Below are positions 29,990-41,339 of a DNA stretch of 64,000 nucleotides, piece by piece; within the stretch, counting starts at the first letter, position 1, and every line of letters begins with the position of its first letter. The stretch spans positions 28,254,609-28,318,608 of the forward strand of contig OZ024867.1 of assembly GCA_964017155.1 (NCBI GenBank), read 5' to 3'. The notes under the pieces are model-generated. The model was not told the DNA's origin. It did not search any database and saw only the letters and a program-made list of their open reading frames with translations. The position numbers and the translations under genes were made by a program. This stretch comes from Oasisia sp. SBJ-2009. Lineage: Eukaryota; Annelida; Polychaeta; Sabellida; Siboglinidae.

Positions 29990-30680
29990 TGCATACATGC
30001 CACATGATACGGATTATCCGTATCCGGTAGGGAGTTTGGCGTTTTTTTAAGTGCCGTTCTCCGTTTTGATACGGATTTTAACTAAATTTATGGAGAAATA
30101 ATTGTTAACCACATTATGCGTTACAAAACTATACTGCATAATGGAATAACTGTTTATTGTTAGTGAGTCGATTCGAAACGAACGAACTAAACCACCGATC
30201 AGTTTATTGTAGCGCATATTAGATGGCGCGCTGGTAAATTTTAGTTCTGAAAACTGGTGCGCGTGGCAGGCGCGTGACGATTATAAAAAGCAGTACAGGA
30301 AACGGAGCTCGACGCCGGGTTCAATGAAATCGCCTGCATTTCTGATTTCAAAATGTTAACGCTTGCCAGTGAATCTTCGATATAGGCACGAACTGCTGAA
30401 ATAAATTGTAATTATTTAGTGACACTGTTTTGCGATACGCAATTTAAACGTGCTGAAGTGAAATAAAACTTCGGTAATCTTCAGGTTAACTGGCCCCAAT
30501 ATATGCATAATATGGCAATAATAAAAAAAACCTGGAAAACCCGTTTTGAAAAGACCTTAATAATTTAGGCCAGTTAACTGGAAGATTTGATTAATGATAC
30601 GGATTGATACGGATTCTTACAACATTTTAGGTCAAAAATACGGATTGCCATCCCCCAAATGTGGCAAGTCTGCACATGCC
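29990..30680. repeat. Dispersed repeat with TACGGAT motifs
   Basis: Starts TGCCACATGATACGGATTAT and ends CCCAAATGTGGCAAG; the TGCCACAT/ATGTGGCA ends are inverted. A related partial copy lies at 38680-38810 (CTACATGATACGAAGTACCC, CCGTATCCGATACGGATTTT). It is read as a non-autonomous element; no coding signal. Confidence 0.5.
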
Positions 30681-31110
30681 TCACAAATCATATTGGAATA
30701 CGTACAATACTAGAGGACTATTCTTACAGGTCCTTTTTTGGCTTGTATTATGCATTCGTGCCTCTTGTGCCATATCGGTCTTGAGCAATGTTTTGAGACT
30801 GTGCTGATGCGTCTAAAGGTGACACAGTTAATTAACAATATTGAATAGATTTTTTCTACAGATTTTTGAACACATAGGTAAAATCGCTCAAAATTGCTAC
30901 AAATCCTGGGCACATAAGGGCATGTTTAAATAAAATCCTAGGGCCTAATCGGTTAAAGGATACTCCAGTCAGTGAGAAGTTGGCAGTTTTTACTTACATA
31001 TGTATACTATATTGGTTGTGCCTAGTAATTGTGCACAAACATCGTTAATAAACAATTAGTTATAATTTACTTGTATCGAAAACATGCTATCTTAGATTCA
31101 GGGCGCTGCC

Positions 31111-31810
31111 ATCTTGAGACTTATGCGCCAGTGACGTAAGCCAAATCGTTTACGTCACTGGCGCATTGTTGAAAAAGGCAAGGATTGGCGGTATAGCGCT
31201 TACATTTTTCCGGCGTTAAAAACGTTCCGATTGCCGTTTCTACACATGAGCGATATGTGTAAAATCATCCATGTGCAACGAAAAGACCAAGCATTTATGG
31301 TATAATTACTACAGGTTGTTCGTTAGGATATATAAAACCTGTTAGCAAAGTTATTTGTCGCAAATTAACACGAGTTAAACAAGTTTCGAAACATATTTTG
31401 ATAGCAAGCGTAAAACACGTGACTGTAGTGCGCCATAATCCGTGACAGTGTTTTATAAAACGTAATATTTTATTGCATTGAACGACATTTTAATAAACTC
31501 TTCGCTGAAATCATCACAGGAGAGATAAGAAAGAGCCCGTGGCGTTTATACCAAAAATGCTTTGTTGTTTCGCTGCATATTGATGATTTTACATTTATTG
31601 CGCATGCGCAGAAACGTCAATCGGAACGTTTTTAACGATCGGAAAAATGTAAGCGCGACAGCGGAATCTTTGCTAATAATTGTGATAGTGACGTAAGCAA
31701 TTTGCGCCGTACTGGATACACCAAATACCATTGGACAGACGTAGGATGTTCGAAAGTGCATGCGCCAGTGACGTAAGCGGTTTACGTCACTGCCGCACAA
31801 GTCTCAAGAT
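31111..31810. mobile_element. Fold-back element (MITE-like), about 700 bp
   Basis: Ends ATCTTGAGACTTATGCGCCA and, inverted, ATCTTGAGACTTGTGCGGCA. Both are followed by tandem GTGACGTAAG/TTACGTCAC palindromes and then by inverted internal blocks (CGCTTACATTTTTCC, TAAAAACGTTCCGATTG). So most of the element can fold on itself. A partial relative is at 18786-19110. Confidence 0.75.
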
Positions 31811-31811
31811 A

Positions 31812-32690
31812 ATAATAATAATAATAATTAGTTAACTTCTATTGCGCCTATATCCTTAGAAACCAAGCTCAGAGGCGCATCAAAACAAAAAGGATTAATC
31901 GATCTCATAGTCGGTAAACAAATCAAGTTGTCATCAGATTGATTGATGCGCCAGGGAGCTATGGTGGATAGGCCAGATTGTACAGATATGTTTTTAAATG
32001 ACGACGGAATTTAGCAATATTTTCAACTGATTTCACGCTAGAAGGAAGCATATTCCATAGAGTAGGCGCACCCACAGCAAAAGCCCTGGTCCCCATATTA
32101 GTATTGACCTTTGGTACAAAGAGTAAATCAGAAGTAGATGACCGAAGTTGAATAGGTTTTCTTATAGGAGTAAGCAAAGTATGTAAATACGATGGCTGCA
32201 TAGAAGAAAGTGCCTGGTAATTAATGGTACACATCTTAAACATTATACGATATTGGACAGGCAGCCAATGCAGAGACTTTAGAAGCGGCTTAGAAGGAGT
32301 AAAGCGTGGAGACCTAGTCACCACCCTTGCTAAGCAATTTTGAACACGTTGTAGTTTTGTGATATCCTTAATAGCAATATTATGAAAAAATGAATTACAA
32401 TAGTCTAATCTAGTAGTAACTAATGCAGTTGCAATAGTCTTTGCAACAGAAACAGGCAAATATCGACGAATACGCCGCAAATCACGAATGTGGTAAAAAC
32501 ATGTTCGACAAATTTGAGAAATGTGTTCTCTAAAATTTAATTTATCATCAAAAATTACTCCCAAATTCCTAGTCGAAACTGCAGGCATAACATGCTGATT
32601 AAGTAAGGGTATAGGAAAAAGAGTCTTAATTTTGTCACGCTGCAATCCAACATGGATTTTTTCTAATATAATTACACTATAATTAAAACT
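31812..32690 (-). mobile_element. L2/CR1-like LINE, 5'-truncated, RT C-terminal 228 codons
   Basis: The - strand open frame 32645-31959 carries STRNLGVIFDDKLNFREHI, TTRLDYCNSFFHN, KLQRVQNCLARVV, LKSLHWLPVQYRI and RAFAVGAPTLWNMLP, the classic sequence of L2/CR1-like reverse-transcriptase C-termini. It ends in TAA, a short 3' UTR and an (AAT)n tail (31809-31828 on +). The same family is found decayed at 57945-59290. Confidence 0.92.
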
Positions 32691-32940
32691 TTATTCAGGA
32701 CATTTGTGCACAATTACTATCTATGCACAACCGATATATTATACAGATGTAAGTAAATGCTGTAAATCTCTCACGCACTGGAGTATCCCTTTAACAAAGA
32801 TATGCACGCACACATGTACAGTGTAGACAATAAAAACATAGACAAAATACAACATCAAATTGAAATGTAATGTAATGTTGTAAACGGTGTTGGGCGTCTG
32901 GTCGACGACATCACAACTATAAGTAAATGTGGTATACTTG
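32691..32940. other. Spacer
   Basis: AT-rich, no feature seen. Confidence 0.4.
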
Positions 32941-33190
32941 CAGTCTGTTGTCGTCTTCCTTGCCTCACAAACGTATTACGTAGCCATCTGAATGACTGTT
33001 ACTGCGACGGCCTAGAATGACGACGATTGGGCGTTGCATCATAGGTCTTTAATCACAGTAAGAGCACAGTTTCACAATCATAGTTTGCAGCCCTTATATA
33101 CAAAGGGGGCGTTCCGGGGCGTTGTCCCGAGTGGCTAATCTGCAGCTACCCAGGCTGTCCTGGCCTACCACATTATTCCCTCCTTATGAT
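32941..33190 (-). repeat. LTR-like sequence with preceding polypurine tract
   Basis: On the - strand: AAGGAGGGAATAA (polypurine tract-like), then TGTGGTAGGCCAGGACAGCC, a TATATAAGG box, ATTAAA and an end near ACAGACTGCA. This is the layout of a 3' LTR. A partial copy of its first 48 bases lies at 35113-35160. No gag or pol is visible between them. Confidence 0.5.
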
Positions 33191-33199
33191 GTTTTAAAG

Positions 33200-34110
33200 C
33201 TAATCACACTCCCCCCTTCTATTAAGGACTGCGAATACAATTTCGCAGCATATTCATTAATATATAATTATGTAAATTAACCCTGGCTTACCACTACCAC
33301 ATTTTTACCTCCTTATGATGTTTAAGACTACTCACTCTTTCCCTGCATATAAAGACTTCCTACACATTTGAATAATAATTAATTTCCCAAATAGAAAAAC
33401 ACATTAGCATAATCTAATCACATTAATCGTTACGCGAAACATATATTACGGTTACACATGTACATTACACATAAATAAACATAAGTAAAGGCATTACATT
33501 ACAATACAACATGTTACAGTATATTATACTACACTATTCGAGGCTACGCTAACACATGAACATAACAATTTAGTTTACAATAACATTACACACAACCATT
33601 GTATTATATGCAAATAAAACTACAGTAGAAACGCACATATATCAATACAATGTCATCTAATATCACGGACTGTCTCTCTTCTTCTTGATGAGGTCATCTC
33701 GCTGATGAAACATGTAAATATCACAGTGTTGTTGGCACACACAATGTTAATGTCACATATTGTCTCTCGTCTTGTTGGTGATGTGATCTCATTGATGAAG
33801 CATGTCAAATTATATCACGGTATTTTGGCACATATATTCCTATACATGCGATGTCAATATATGTAACAACACGTATTGCCTTTCTTCTTCTTGGTGAGGC
33901 GAATAAAGTATAATAATTATCCATGTATTGTTCACATACATGTCCATTTAGACACAACGTCACATGATATCAATGTGTAAGATAAGGCATTGCCACTCGC
34001 GCCAATCTAATCTCGTTGGTGAGGTACTGTACAGCATAACACACATATCGTATACGTGCCATGTCATAACACCAATGTAATGTCACAGGATGCTTTTTCT
34101 TCTTGTTGAG
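33200..34110. repeat. AT-rich stretch with degenerate ~110-130 bp tandem repeat
   Basis: From about 33655 the phrase TGTCTCTCTTCTTCTTGATG-AGG and GATGAAGCATGT recurs three to four times with drift (about 33665, 33764, 33878, 34091). No coding signal is seen. Confidence 0.5.
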
Positions 34111-34629
34111 GCATTCTCCATGTTTATGTCCTCACACGCATTTGAAAGTGACCTGAGTAGTCGATCTTCTACTGCCATTGTCCGAGAAAACATCACGGAA
34201 CAATAACTTTCGCACCTTGTCGACGGTACGCTGAAATCACAAGTGGAGCTTGCCGTCCGCAGTCGGCAATTTGCGGTCAGCAGACTTGCTGGGATGATCA
34301 CGCGCGTAACCGAGGGCGGCCACACTTTCGGCGGATATGGAATTTGCGTCACCGGCGTGCATCAGCCGGCCAGCAGCGATGACATCAGGTACGTCAGCGC
34401 CATGACAACGTGGAAATCGTACACGCAGTGGAGATGTCGACGGCCTTCCTCTCCGAACACAGGTACGTCAAGGCCGACACAGCGCTGCAACAGGAAGAAT
34501 ATAACGCAGTAATGTTGTTGGATGACATTGCACAATAACGGAGTCTCCGGTGACAGAAATGGCGCTGTGTTCTTCATCATCTCGTGCACTGCGTTTCTCT
34601 GTGGTAGCTAGCATTTGCCCAAGTTCGCC

Positions 34630-34850
34630 GACAACTGTTACGCTACGTCCAGCTCGAGCATCAGCATGGCGACAGACGCGTCGTTCATCTTCGCTGCCAG
34701 GATCGTTACCGTGTCGCCGTTGTCGCCAAGTACATCTGTGTGACTGTCGGCCCGACACAGCAGTAATTCAGCCAATCGCGTCATACCACAATTCCCCGTC
34801 CAGTGTAAGCATGTCCGACCCTTATTGTCATGCGCATTAACGTTGGCGCG
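34630..34850 (-). pseudogene. Ankyrin-repeat-like remnant
   Basis: On the - strand about 70 codons read as two ankyrin-type repeats: NAHDNKGRTCLHWTGNCG, LAELLLCRADSHTDVLGDNG and DTVTILAAKMND followed by an in-frame TAA. Key positions (G-x-T-x-LH, A-LL) fit the ankyrin consensus. No start, and no splice sites were identified. Likely a remnant or an isolated exon. Confidence 0.45.
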
Positions 34851-34852
34851 CT

Positions 34853-34940
34853 CGGTAGGTAGGTGGGTGGGTGGGTGGGTGGGTAGGTGGGTAGGTGGGT
34901 AGGTGGGTAGGTGGGTAGGTAGGTAGGTAGGTAGGTAGGT
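34853..34940. repeat. (GGTA/GGTG)n microsatellite
   Basis: About 88 bp of tetranucleotide repeat GGTA and GGTG. Confidence 0.96.
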
Positions 34941-35112
34941 GCACGAACATCTGGGGGTGTTAGTAGTTTCAGGGTCGCACTGGCTGGGCTAATTACTGTG
35001 TCGTAAGCAATGGGACTGGTGTCCGTAGGCTCGACACTATATGTAGTCGTATGGACTGGACTGTTTAGTGCGTTAAAAGCAACGGGAATTGATGTCCATA
35101 GGCTCGACACAC

Positions 35113-35160
35113 ACAGAGTGGCTAATCTGCAGCTACACTGGCTGTCCTGGCCTACCACAA
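35113..35160 (-). repeat. Partial copy of LTR-like start
   Basis: TGTGGTAGGCCAGGACAGCC and GCTGCAGATTAGCCACTC on the - strand, matching 33127-33174. It is followed by unrelated sequence, so only the first about 48 bp remain. Confidence 0.6.
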
Positions 35161-35574
35161 TAAGCTATAGGATGCTTACCTTTGTCTCATAAAATGTACA
35201 TTTGTACAGCATGTATGTCCAAATTTGAAACCAGACCCACACTTTCATTTTGCACTTGTTGCCAATCCGCCTGAATATTATGGCTTCCTTCTTGTCCATG
35301 TCCAGTACAGCATTGATAAACCGAATGTCCTGAGATTTGCAGCTAGCTTGTATACTTGTGACAATGCACAGTATGCTTGCTGGACACATGGGGTTGCACC
35401 TAGCTACTGTATTATGTCTCCAAGCTTGCTTGCCAGGCAATAAATGAGATCCAACGATAAGGTCTGACTTGAGTAAGTTGAGTGACTACTTAGGATTCTG
35501 ATAGCACACCCAATTAAGGCACAAGTAATAAATGAAATCTGGCAAATTCCTAAGTTTAAGTTTCACAAACTGTG

Positions 35575-35618
35575 AGTGTGTGTGTGTGTCTGCATGCGTG
35601 CGAGCGAGCGTGCGTGTG

Positions 35619-35650
<32 letters not shown>

Positions 35651-35670
35651 TGTGTGCGTGCGTGTGTGTA
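35575..35670. repeat. (GTGTGC/GTGC)n microsatellite
   Basis: Run of TGTG/TGCG units over about 95 bp. Confidence 0.9.
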
Positions 35671-36424
35671 ACGTCGAGCGGTCCAGAACGTCGAAGGTTA
35701 GCGATTCGAGTCACATGTTAGCGCTTCATGGCGAAGGTTAGCGCGACGTTACGGCCCGCAAATAGCAAGTCTGGAATGAATATCCGGTCCAGGTCCACCT
35801 CGTTTTATATGTTGTTTACGGACTTCTTACATGCATGACAAAAAAACATGGCGACTGCACGTGCGCGCTGGAAACTGTAGTGTGCAACGTAGGGGGTCGA
35901 AATGTAGGTCGTCGCTACAGCGCGCAGAAATTATTGATTATGTAGCAAAGTCGCCGCGGGGGTCATGAACTCAGTCTCGACATTCTGGCACGGGGTCAAA
36001 GTTGACAGGCTACCTGAGGTCACATGAGGCAGAGAAAATCTAACAGAGATATTCACTACGGCAGTTCCATTTTGAATATTGAGACAGTAGCGTCTCTAGC
36101 TCTAGCGGACGAATGTGCCGTGTTAGCAGACTGCCAGATGAAACTGCAGTACACATTATATGTTCAATTATTCATACGTTATTGAAATTGCACTTGAAGC
36201 ACTTCATAAATACTGGAGCACGTAAACTTGCAATAGTGCACGTAGCAACATATTTTCTCACTATCCAGACACTAGATAGGCCTATTAGTACATTTTTTAC
36301 ATCATATTGCAGCGTGTTATTTACTTGTTTGCACACCTGTGGCTGACGTTGGCCGGTAGCATGCACCTTCTCCAGCCCCCCCCCCCCCATTTCCTATACC
36401 CACATCAGCACTTGTTTGGGTTTT

Positions 36425-37013
36425 AATATATATATATATATATAATATATATTTATATATATATTTGTAATATATATATCACATAATATGAAATATATTT
36501 GTATATAATAATTTTAAACTTATATATATATATATATATACATATTTATATAATATATTATATATAATACATGTGTGTGTATATAATGCGTTTGTAAGAA
36601 GAAATGTTGTTTATTTATGCAATATATATATATAATTATATATAATATATTTACATAATTTAAATGATAATTTACATATATATATAGATTATTGATATAT
36701 ATTTAATATACAATATATATATATATATAAATTATTTAATATATGTGTATATAATAATTATATACTTATTATGTATATAATATATATATATACATAAAAA
36801 TATATAAGCTTATAATTATTGTATACACATATATATTACATATTAAATATATATTAAATAATATTAAATAACGTTAAATAATATTAAATAATATTAAATA
36901 ATATATATATATATATAAATTACATAATCATTATCATTTATCATATGTATATTATATATTAAATGATTAAATTATGTATTTTATATATTGCAAAACCACA
37001 ATAATTAGATACT

Positions 37014-37047
<34 letters not shown>

Positions 37048-37615
37048 TGGATATATATAATTATATATATAATATATTTACATATTTTAAATGGTAATGA
37101 TAATTTACATATATATATATATATATATTATTGATATATATTTAATATATATATATATATATTATTTAATATATGTGTATATAATAATGATATACTTATT
37201 ATGTATATATTATATATATACATAAATATATATAAGTTTATAATTATTGTATAGACATATATATTACATATTAAATATACATTAAATAATATTAAATAAT
37301 ATATATATAAATTAAATTATCATTATTATTTATAATATGTATATTATATATTAAATGATTAAATTATATATATTGTATATTATATATATATATATATATA
37401 TATTGCAAAAACATAATAATTATATACTTAGATATATATATATATATAATTATATATATATATATATATATATATAAGTATATATATTTATATAAGTATA
37501 TAGTTATTGTGTTTTTGCAACATATAAAATACATAAGTTAATATATAATATTAAACATATTAAAAATAACAATGATAATATAGTATATATATATTATTTT
37601 ATATTATTTACTATG

Positions 37616-37655
<40 letters not shown>

Positions 37656-37713
37656 ATTTTAATATACATGTATACATTATTATATACATATATTATATAT
37701 ATGTGTACTTATG

Positions 37714-37771
<58 letters not shown>

Positions 37772-37850
37772 TATAATTATTGTATACATGTATATTCAAA
37801 TTCTTACATATTAGAAAAATAATCAAAGTGTTCATGGCTAATGATTACTG
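36425..37850. repeat. 1.4-kb AT block with internal duplication
   Basis: Almost only A and T. TA runs are separated by recurring phrases such as TATTACATATTAAATATA and TATATTTACATA. The stretch at about 36635-36990 recurs in order at about 37060-37385, so it is a diverged direct duplication rather than a simple microsatellite. Confidence 0.8.
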
Positions 37851-37982
37851 ATAGTTTTACTCGCAATAACATAATATCGGTTTGTATTTAATGATGATTA
37901 TTTCCTGGTAGTATGAAATAATTATAAGTTCATAACTATGTGCTCTTATCTTCTACTTACTCGTTGCACCCGTAGGTCGCGC

Positions 37983-38076
37983 AAAATGAGCCGGTTGATC
38001 GACTTTTCGATGTACTTGGCGGTGGTGTTCCCATTGTCTAACATGTCAAGGAAATGAAGCGGCACATTCGTCCGCT
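37983..38076 (-). other. Possible isolated exon
   Basis: On the - strand, after CGTCCCAAG, an open reading NVPLHFLDMLDNGNTTAKYI then EKSINRLILRDLRVQR, with normal amino-acid composition. I do not recognise the family. A donor-like junction near 37985 is only suggestive. Confidence 0.25.
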
Positions 38077-38827
38077 TGGGACGCTGCGCTCCACGCGCTA
38101 AAATGGCGGCCCTTTATAAATTGCGAAGTGAATCTTCTCTGTTAGATATTCTCTGCCTGAGGCTACGCCAGTTCGGCGCGAATGTGCATACGTGTAACGA
38201 CGTTCTGGACTGCTCGACGTCGCAGACCGTCGCACTAATCTTTGTCATGGACCGCTAACCTTCGACGTTCTGGACGCCACACCGTTGCCGCGCGTGTCAG
38301 TTTGTCGGTTCATTTTTGTTGACTTCGAGATTTAAGAGATTGGACACAGTGACCTTTTGGCTTTCTTGCTGGAGGGATGTCACATTTCTCTAGCAGCTCT
38401 TCACTTCAATGTCTGCGTCACTTTCCCGATGAAGCTCTGAACTGGTGTTCGTGACCCCGGCCTTGACCTGTTGGCCGATACTTGCGTTGCGCTTAGCACG
38501 TTTGCATCTTTTTCAAATTCGGTGTATTGTTGTGGGGGGTTTACTGTTCTGCCACTTCGAATATGTTCTATATCTGTTCCCCCTTCAGCCATGCTGATTT
38601 TACGTGTTAGCTATTAATGAATTTGGTAAAATTTAGACTTTTATACCAGCAGTATTCTGAGCCTGACTCGACAGAGTTGCTACATGATACGAAGTACCCG
38701 TATCCGATACGGATTTTGGCGGTTTTAAGTGATACGACCGTACTCCGTTTTTATACGGATTTATGGCAAGTTCGGACAAACCGGAACTACTTTCCCGTAT
38801 CACGATACGTGTTCGTCTACCAACTTC

Positions 38828-39290
38828 AATACATTGGAGACCGTTGTTGGTAGAGCGTTGTGATGAATGTGCATAGGGATTGATGTAAATTCAAGATATA
38901 TAGACAGTCTGCAGCAAAAGAGTAAAACTAAATAATGAGGGATGGTTGGGGGAAACGGCGGGGGAGTGCTGGTTTTGTTTACTCTGACGTGAGGTGGTCA
39001 ACAAATCTATCATAAAAGAAGCCAAGGCTAGATGATGATATAACTGTATCTGAAAGACTATTCCCTTTTGCTCTATGGATCCAAGACATAACTGGCAAAT
39101 TCGAATGAATGTAACAAACAAGTTCCCGGTAGAATTTATAATTAAATTGCAGAATGTTTGCATTTATAAGAGGATTTGGCTAGTGTTGAGTGAGAAGAAA
39201 TTTCGTGTTTCTACAACGCGGCATCAAACGTATTAAAAATGCCTGTCGGTGATTTTGTTTTGTCCTCTTGACTTTGGAAGTGTTCTCGAC
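38828..39290 (+). repeat. Upstream part of segmental duplication (copy 1)
   Basis: ACATTGGAGACCGTTGTTG and the following about 450 bp recur at 44917-45405, with the receptor genes downstream in both. This shows that copies 1 and 2 arose by duplication of a unit reaching about 700 bp upstream of the start codon. Confidence 0.85.
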
Positions 39291-39382
39291 AAATCTCTGT
39301 CTACTGGGGAACGTACGACCGGAAGGGAGCCTCTGTTTGGAGTGTGATAACGGCGCACGGCTTTATGGGCAATCTGGTTTGC
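39286..39382 (+). promoter_or_regulatory. Conserved promoter block, receptor copy 1
   Basis: Shared by all four copies: CGACAAATC-CT, then CGACCGGAAG-GAGCCTCT and GGC(A)TTATGGGCAATCTGGT. CCGGAAG is an ETS-type core. Conservation between distant copies whose surroundings have diverged suggests function. Confidence 0.65.
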
Positions 39383-39532
39383 CTACGTCGACATTATAAA
39401 ACAAATCGTCGCAACAGTAAATGTGGATATTGTATCGGAGATCTGAACGAGTATTTCAATCACGGGCCCCGGCGCTTCGTGGCAACTTCGAACAATGTGA
39501 CGCGTCATACTACAGCTAGATCAATCGCATGC

Positions 39533-41335
39533 ATGGCCGCGCTGCTGGTTGTAATAACAATACTTGCGTCAATTTGCTGTTGCAAGTCAATTAAGTGCAA
39601 TATTAGTGGAATAACGGCTCATAATCACAGTTTCTGTTATTGCCTACCAGGAACGGACGGTGATTATTGTGAGAAAACCGTTACGGATTGGACGACAAGA
39701 AAAGACGCATATCAGTCATCAGACTTTGAATCATGGTCTGTGGCTAGCTATGCTGTTGACGGTACGTATATACGTGCCAGCTTAACCAGAGTAGAGAGGT
39801 ATCCTTGGTGGAGGGTTCATTTGGGAGTAATATTGGAAGTAGGCGACGTGCAAGTGATCCCGTACATACCCACTCCGAGTGGATATGAATACAACACATT
39901 TAGGAAATACTCATTTTCGTGGCGTGTGTTGGTTGGTATTACTAGCACTGGCAGATACAAGATATGTGATGATGATAATGAAAGACAAGACTGCAAAGGT
40001 GCGGTGGGATACCTTGTGGTGATCGTAAAACGGTCCTCGTCGACGGAACTCACGTATTTTGGGCTACGCGAAGTGGTGGTCTATGGAACGCTTATTTCTG
40101 CTTCCCCGTGTTTGAGCAATCCCTGCGGTAATGGAGGAAATTGCGAGCCTAAAGACACTTACTTTTACATGTGTGTCTGCCCACCGGCCTGGCCCGGGCG
40201 AAACTGCGAGGGGAAAAACTGGGCACGTGGAAAGACTGCAACAATATCGGGACCAAACGATATGGTGACTGAAGCTGCAAATACTGTCGATGGAAACAGA
40301 GACGATGTGATGAGGCATGGGAATACGGTTGACCACCAATGTGTAACAACCACCCCCGATGTTACTTCTCCATGGTGGCAGGTTGAACTTGAAACCACGA
40401 TAGAAGTTACGCAGGTTTTTATGGTGACTCGCGTGGAAAGTCTCAACACTGATCTACTTTATTGTGACATTTATGTTGGGCTACGTAATGGCACGTACAC
40501 AAAATATTACGATCACAGTCGCGACAAAAATACCGGCACGAATATCAAACATACCGATCCCAGTCGCGGCACGAGTATCACGAATACGTTCAGCGGCGTC
40601 GAATACTATGCATGGTTTTATGTCTGGTGTTTTCCTGTTTCCATAGGAAATGCTGTGAAGATTAAGTATACTTATAAGCATACTTTATTTGAGTCATCTT
40701 TTTATGCGATTCTATCCTTGTGCGAAGTGGAAGTCTACGGACGTATACGACCATCTGTGACCAATTGTTCCCATTGTGAATATATTCCCCCATGCATGAG
40801 CAATCCGTGCGACAATGGCGGCAGTTGCATGGAGAACGGCACTTCGTACACGTGTATACAGCGGATCGTCTCTGATCCATGTGCGAGCAATCCGTGCGGC
40901 AATGGTGGCACATGCAATTTGACCAACACTTCGTACGCGTGTTTTTGTCCGGCGGCATGGACTGGAACAAACTGCGAACAAAAGAAAGAAGAAAAGAAGT
41001 TTCCTCTTTTGAAGAAGGTGCTTATCGGTGGAGGCGTTGCGGCCGTTGGTGCTGGATCAGCTTGTTGTTTAACAGCTTGCTGTTCATCGGTAAGTTGTGG
41101 CGACATATTTACAAAATGTTTAGGAGTCGTGGCAATGAAGACACTACGAGATAGAATGGCCAAAAATTCCACCACGACGTTAGACGTACAGGAAAAAGAG
41201 GATGAAGAGGATGAGGAGGAGGAGGAATATTCGATATGGGACGGTGTGTGTCAGAGCCTTTCATCATTGGTATATGGCGAAGAAGAAGTAGGCGATGCAG
41301 CGAAAGCTTCGGCATCTGACCAACAGTGCGCATAA
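39533..41335 (+). CDS. Single-pass receptor with two fucolectin/F5-8C-like and EGF domains (array copy 1), 600 aa
   Basis: Intronless. The start is set at MAALLVVITILASICCC because copies 3 and 4 begin at the matching Met with upstream stops; the frame here stays open 63 codons further up, which I treat as 5' UTR. Order: signal peptide (1-18), short Cys motif, discoidin/fucolectin-like domain 1 (about 50-205; ASYAVDG, PWWRVHLG), EGF (CLSNPCGNGGNC...CVCPPAWPGRNCE), domain 2 (about 247-400; ANTVDGNRDD, SPWWQVELE, LCEVEVYG), a truncated EGF and a full EGF (CASNPCGNGGTC...CFCPAAWTGTNCE). Then a Gly/Ala/Cys-rich membrane span (VLIGGGVAAVGAGSACC) and an acidic tail with EEEEEYSIW. Probably a cell-surface lectin-like recognition protein (inference). 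AATAAA at 41554. Confidence 0.88.
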   Translation: MAALLVVITILASICCCKSIKCNISGITAHNHSFCYCLPGTDGDYCEKTVTDWTTRKDAYQSSDFESWSVASYAVDGTYIRASLTRVERYPWWRVHLGVILEVGDVQVIPYIPTPSGYEYNTFRKYSFSWRVLVGITSTGRYKICDDDNERQDCKGAVGYLVVIVKRSSSTELTYFGLREVVVYGTLISASPCLSNPCGNGGNCEPKDTYFYMCVCPPAWPGRNCEGKNWARGKTATISGPNDMVTEAANTVDGNRDDVMRHGNTVDHQCVTTTPDVTSPWWQVELETTIEVTQVFMVTRVESLNTDLLYCDIYVGLRNGTYTKYYDHSRDKNTGTNIKHTDPSRGTSITNTFSGVEYYAWFYVWCFPVSIGNAVKIKYTYKHTLFESSFYAILSLCEVEVYGRIRPSVTNCSHCEYIPPCMSNPCDNGGSCMENGTSYTCIQRIVSDPCASNPCGNGGTCNLTNTSYACFCPAAWTGTNCEQKKEEKKFPLLKKVLIGGGVAAVGAGSACCLTACCSSVSCGDIFTKCLGVVAMKTLRDRMAKNSTTTLDVQEKEDEEDEEEEEYSIWDGVCQSLSSLVYGEEEVGDAAKASASDQQCA

Positions 41336-41339
41336 TGTA

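Larger units (their letters stand above)
35680..38273. repeat. Possible 2.6-kb element with 23-bp inverted ends
   Basis: GTCCAGAACGTCGAAGGTTAGCG at 35680-35702 is the exact inverse of 38251-38273, with weaker similarity continuing inward. The interior is non-coding apart from a possible exon near 37990-38075 and an AT block. No target duplication was confirmed. Confidence 0.4.

Noticed and set aside
18786..31665. Direct repeats on either side of the big transposon as a target duplication or recombination pair
   Set aside because: They are about 0.5 and 1.5 kb away from the TIR ends and belong to an independent dispersed element.
34243..34758. Overlapping open frames around 34.2-34.8 kb as a gene
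   Set aside because: Frames overlap on both strands without consistent splice sites; only the ankyrin-like reading at 34630-34850 has family support, and it is broken.
39344..39532. N-terminal extension of receptor copy 1 (63 extra codons)
   Set aside because: The homologous stretch in copies 3 and 4 contains stops, and the downstream Met begins a clear signal peptide.
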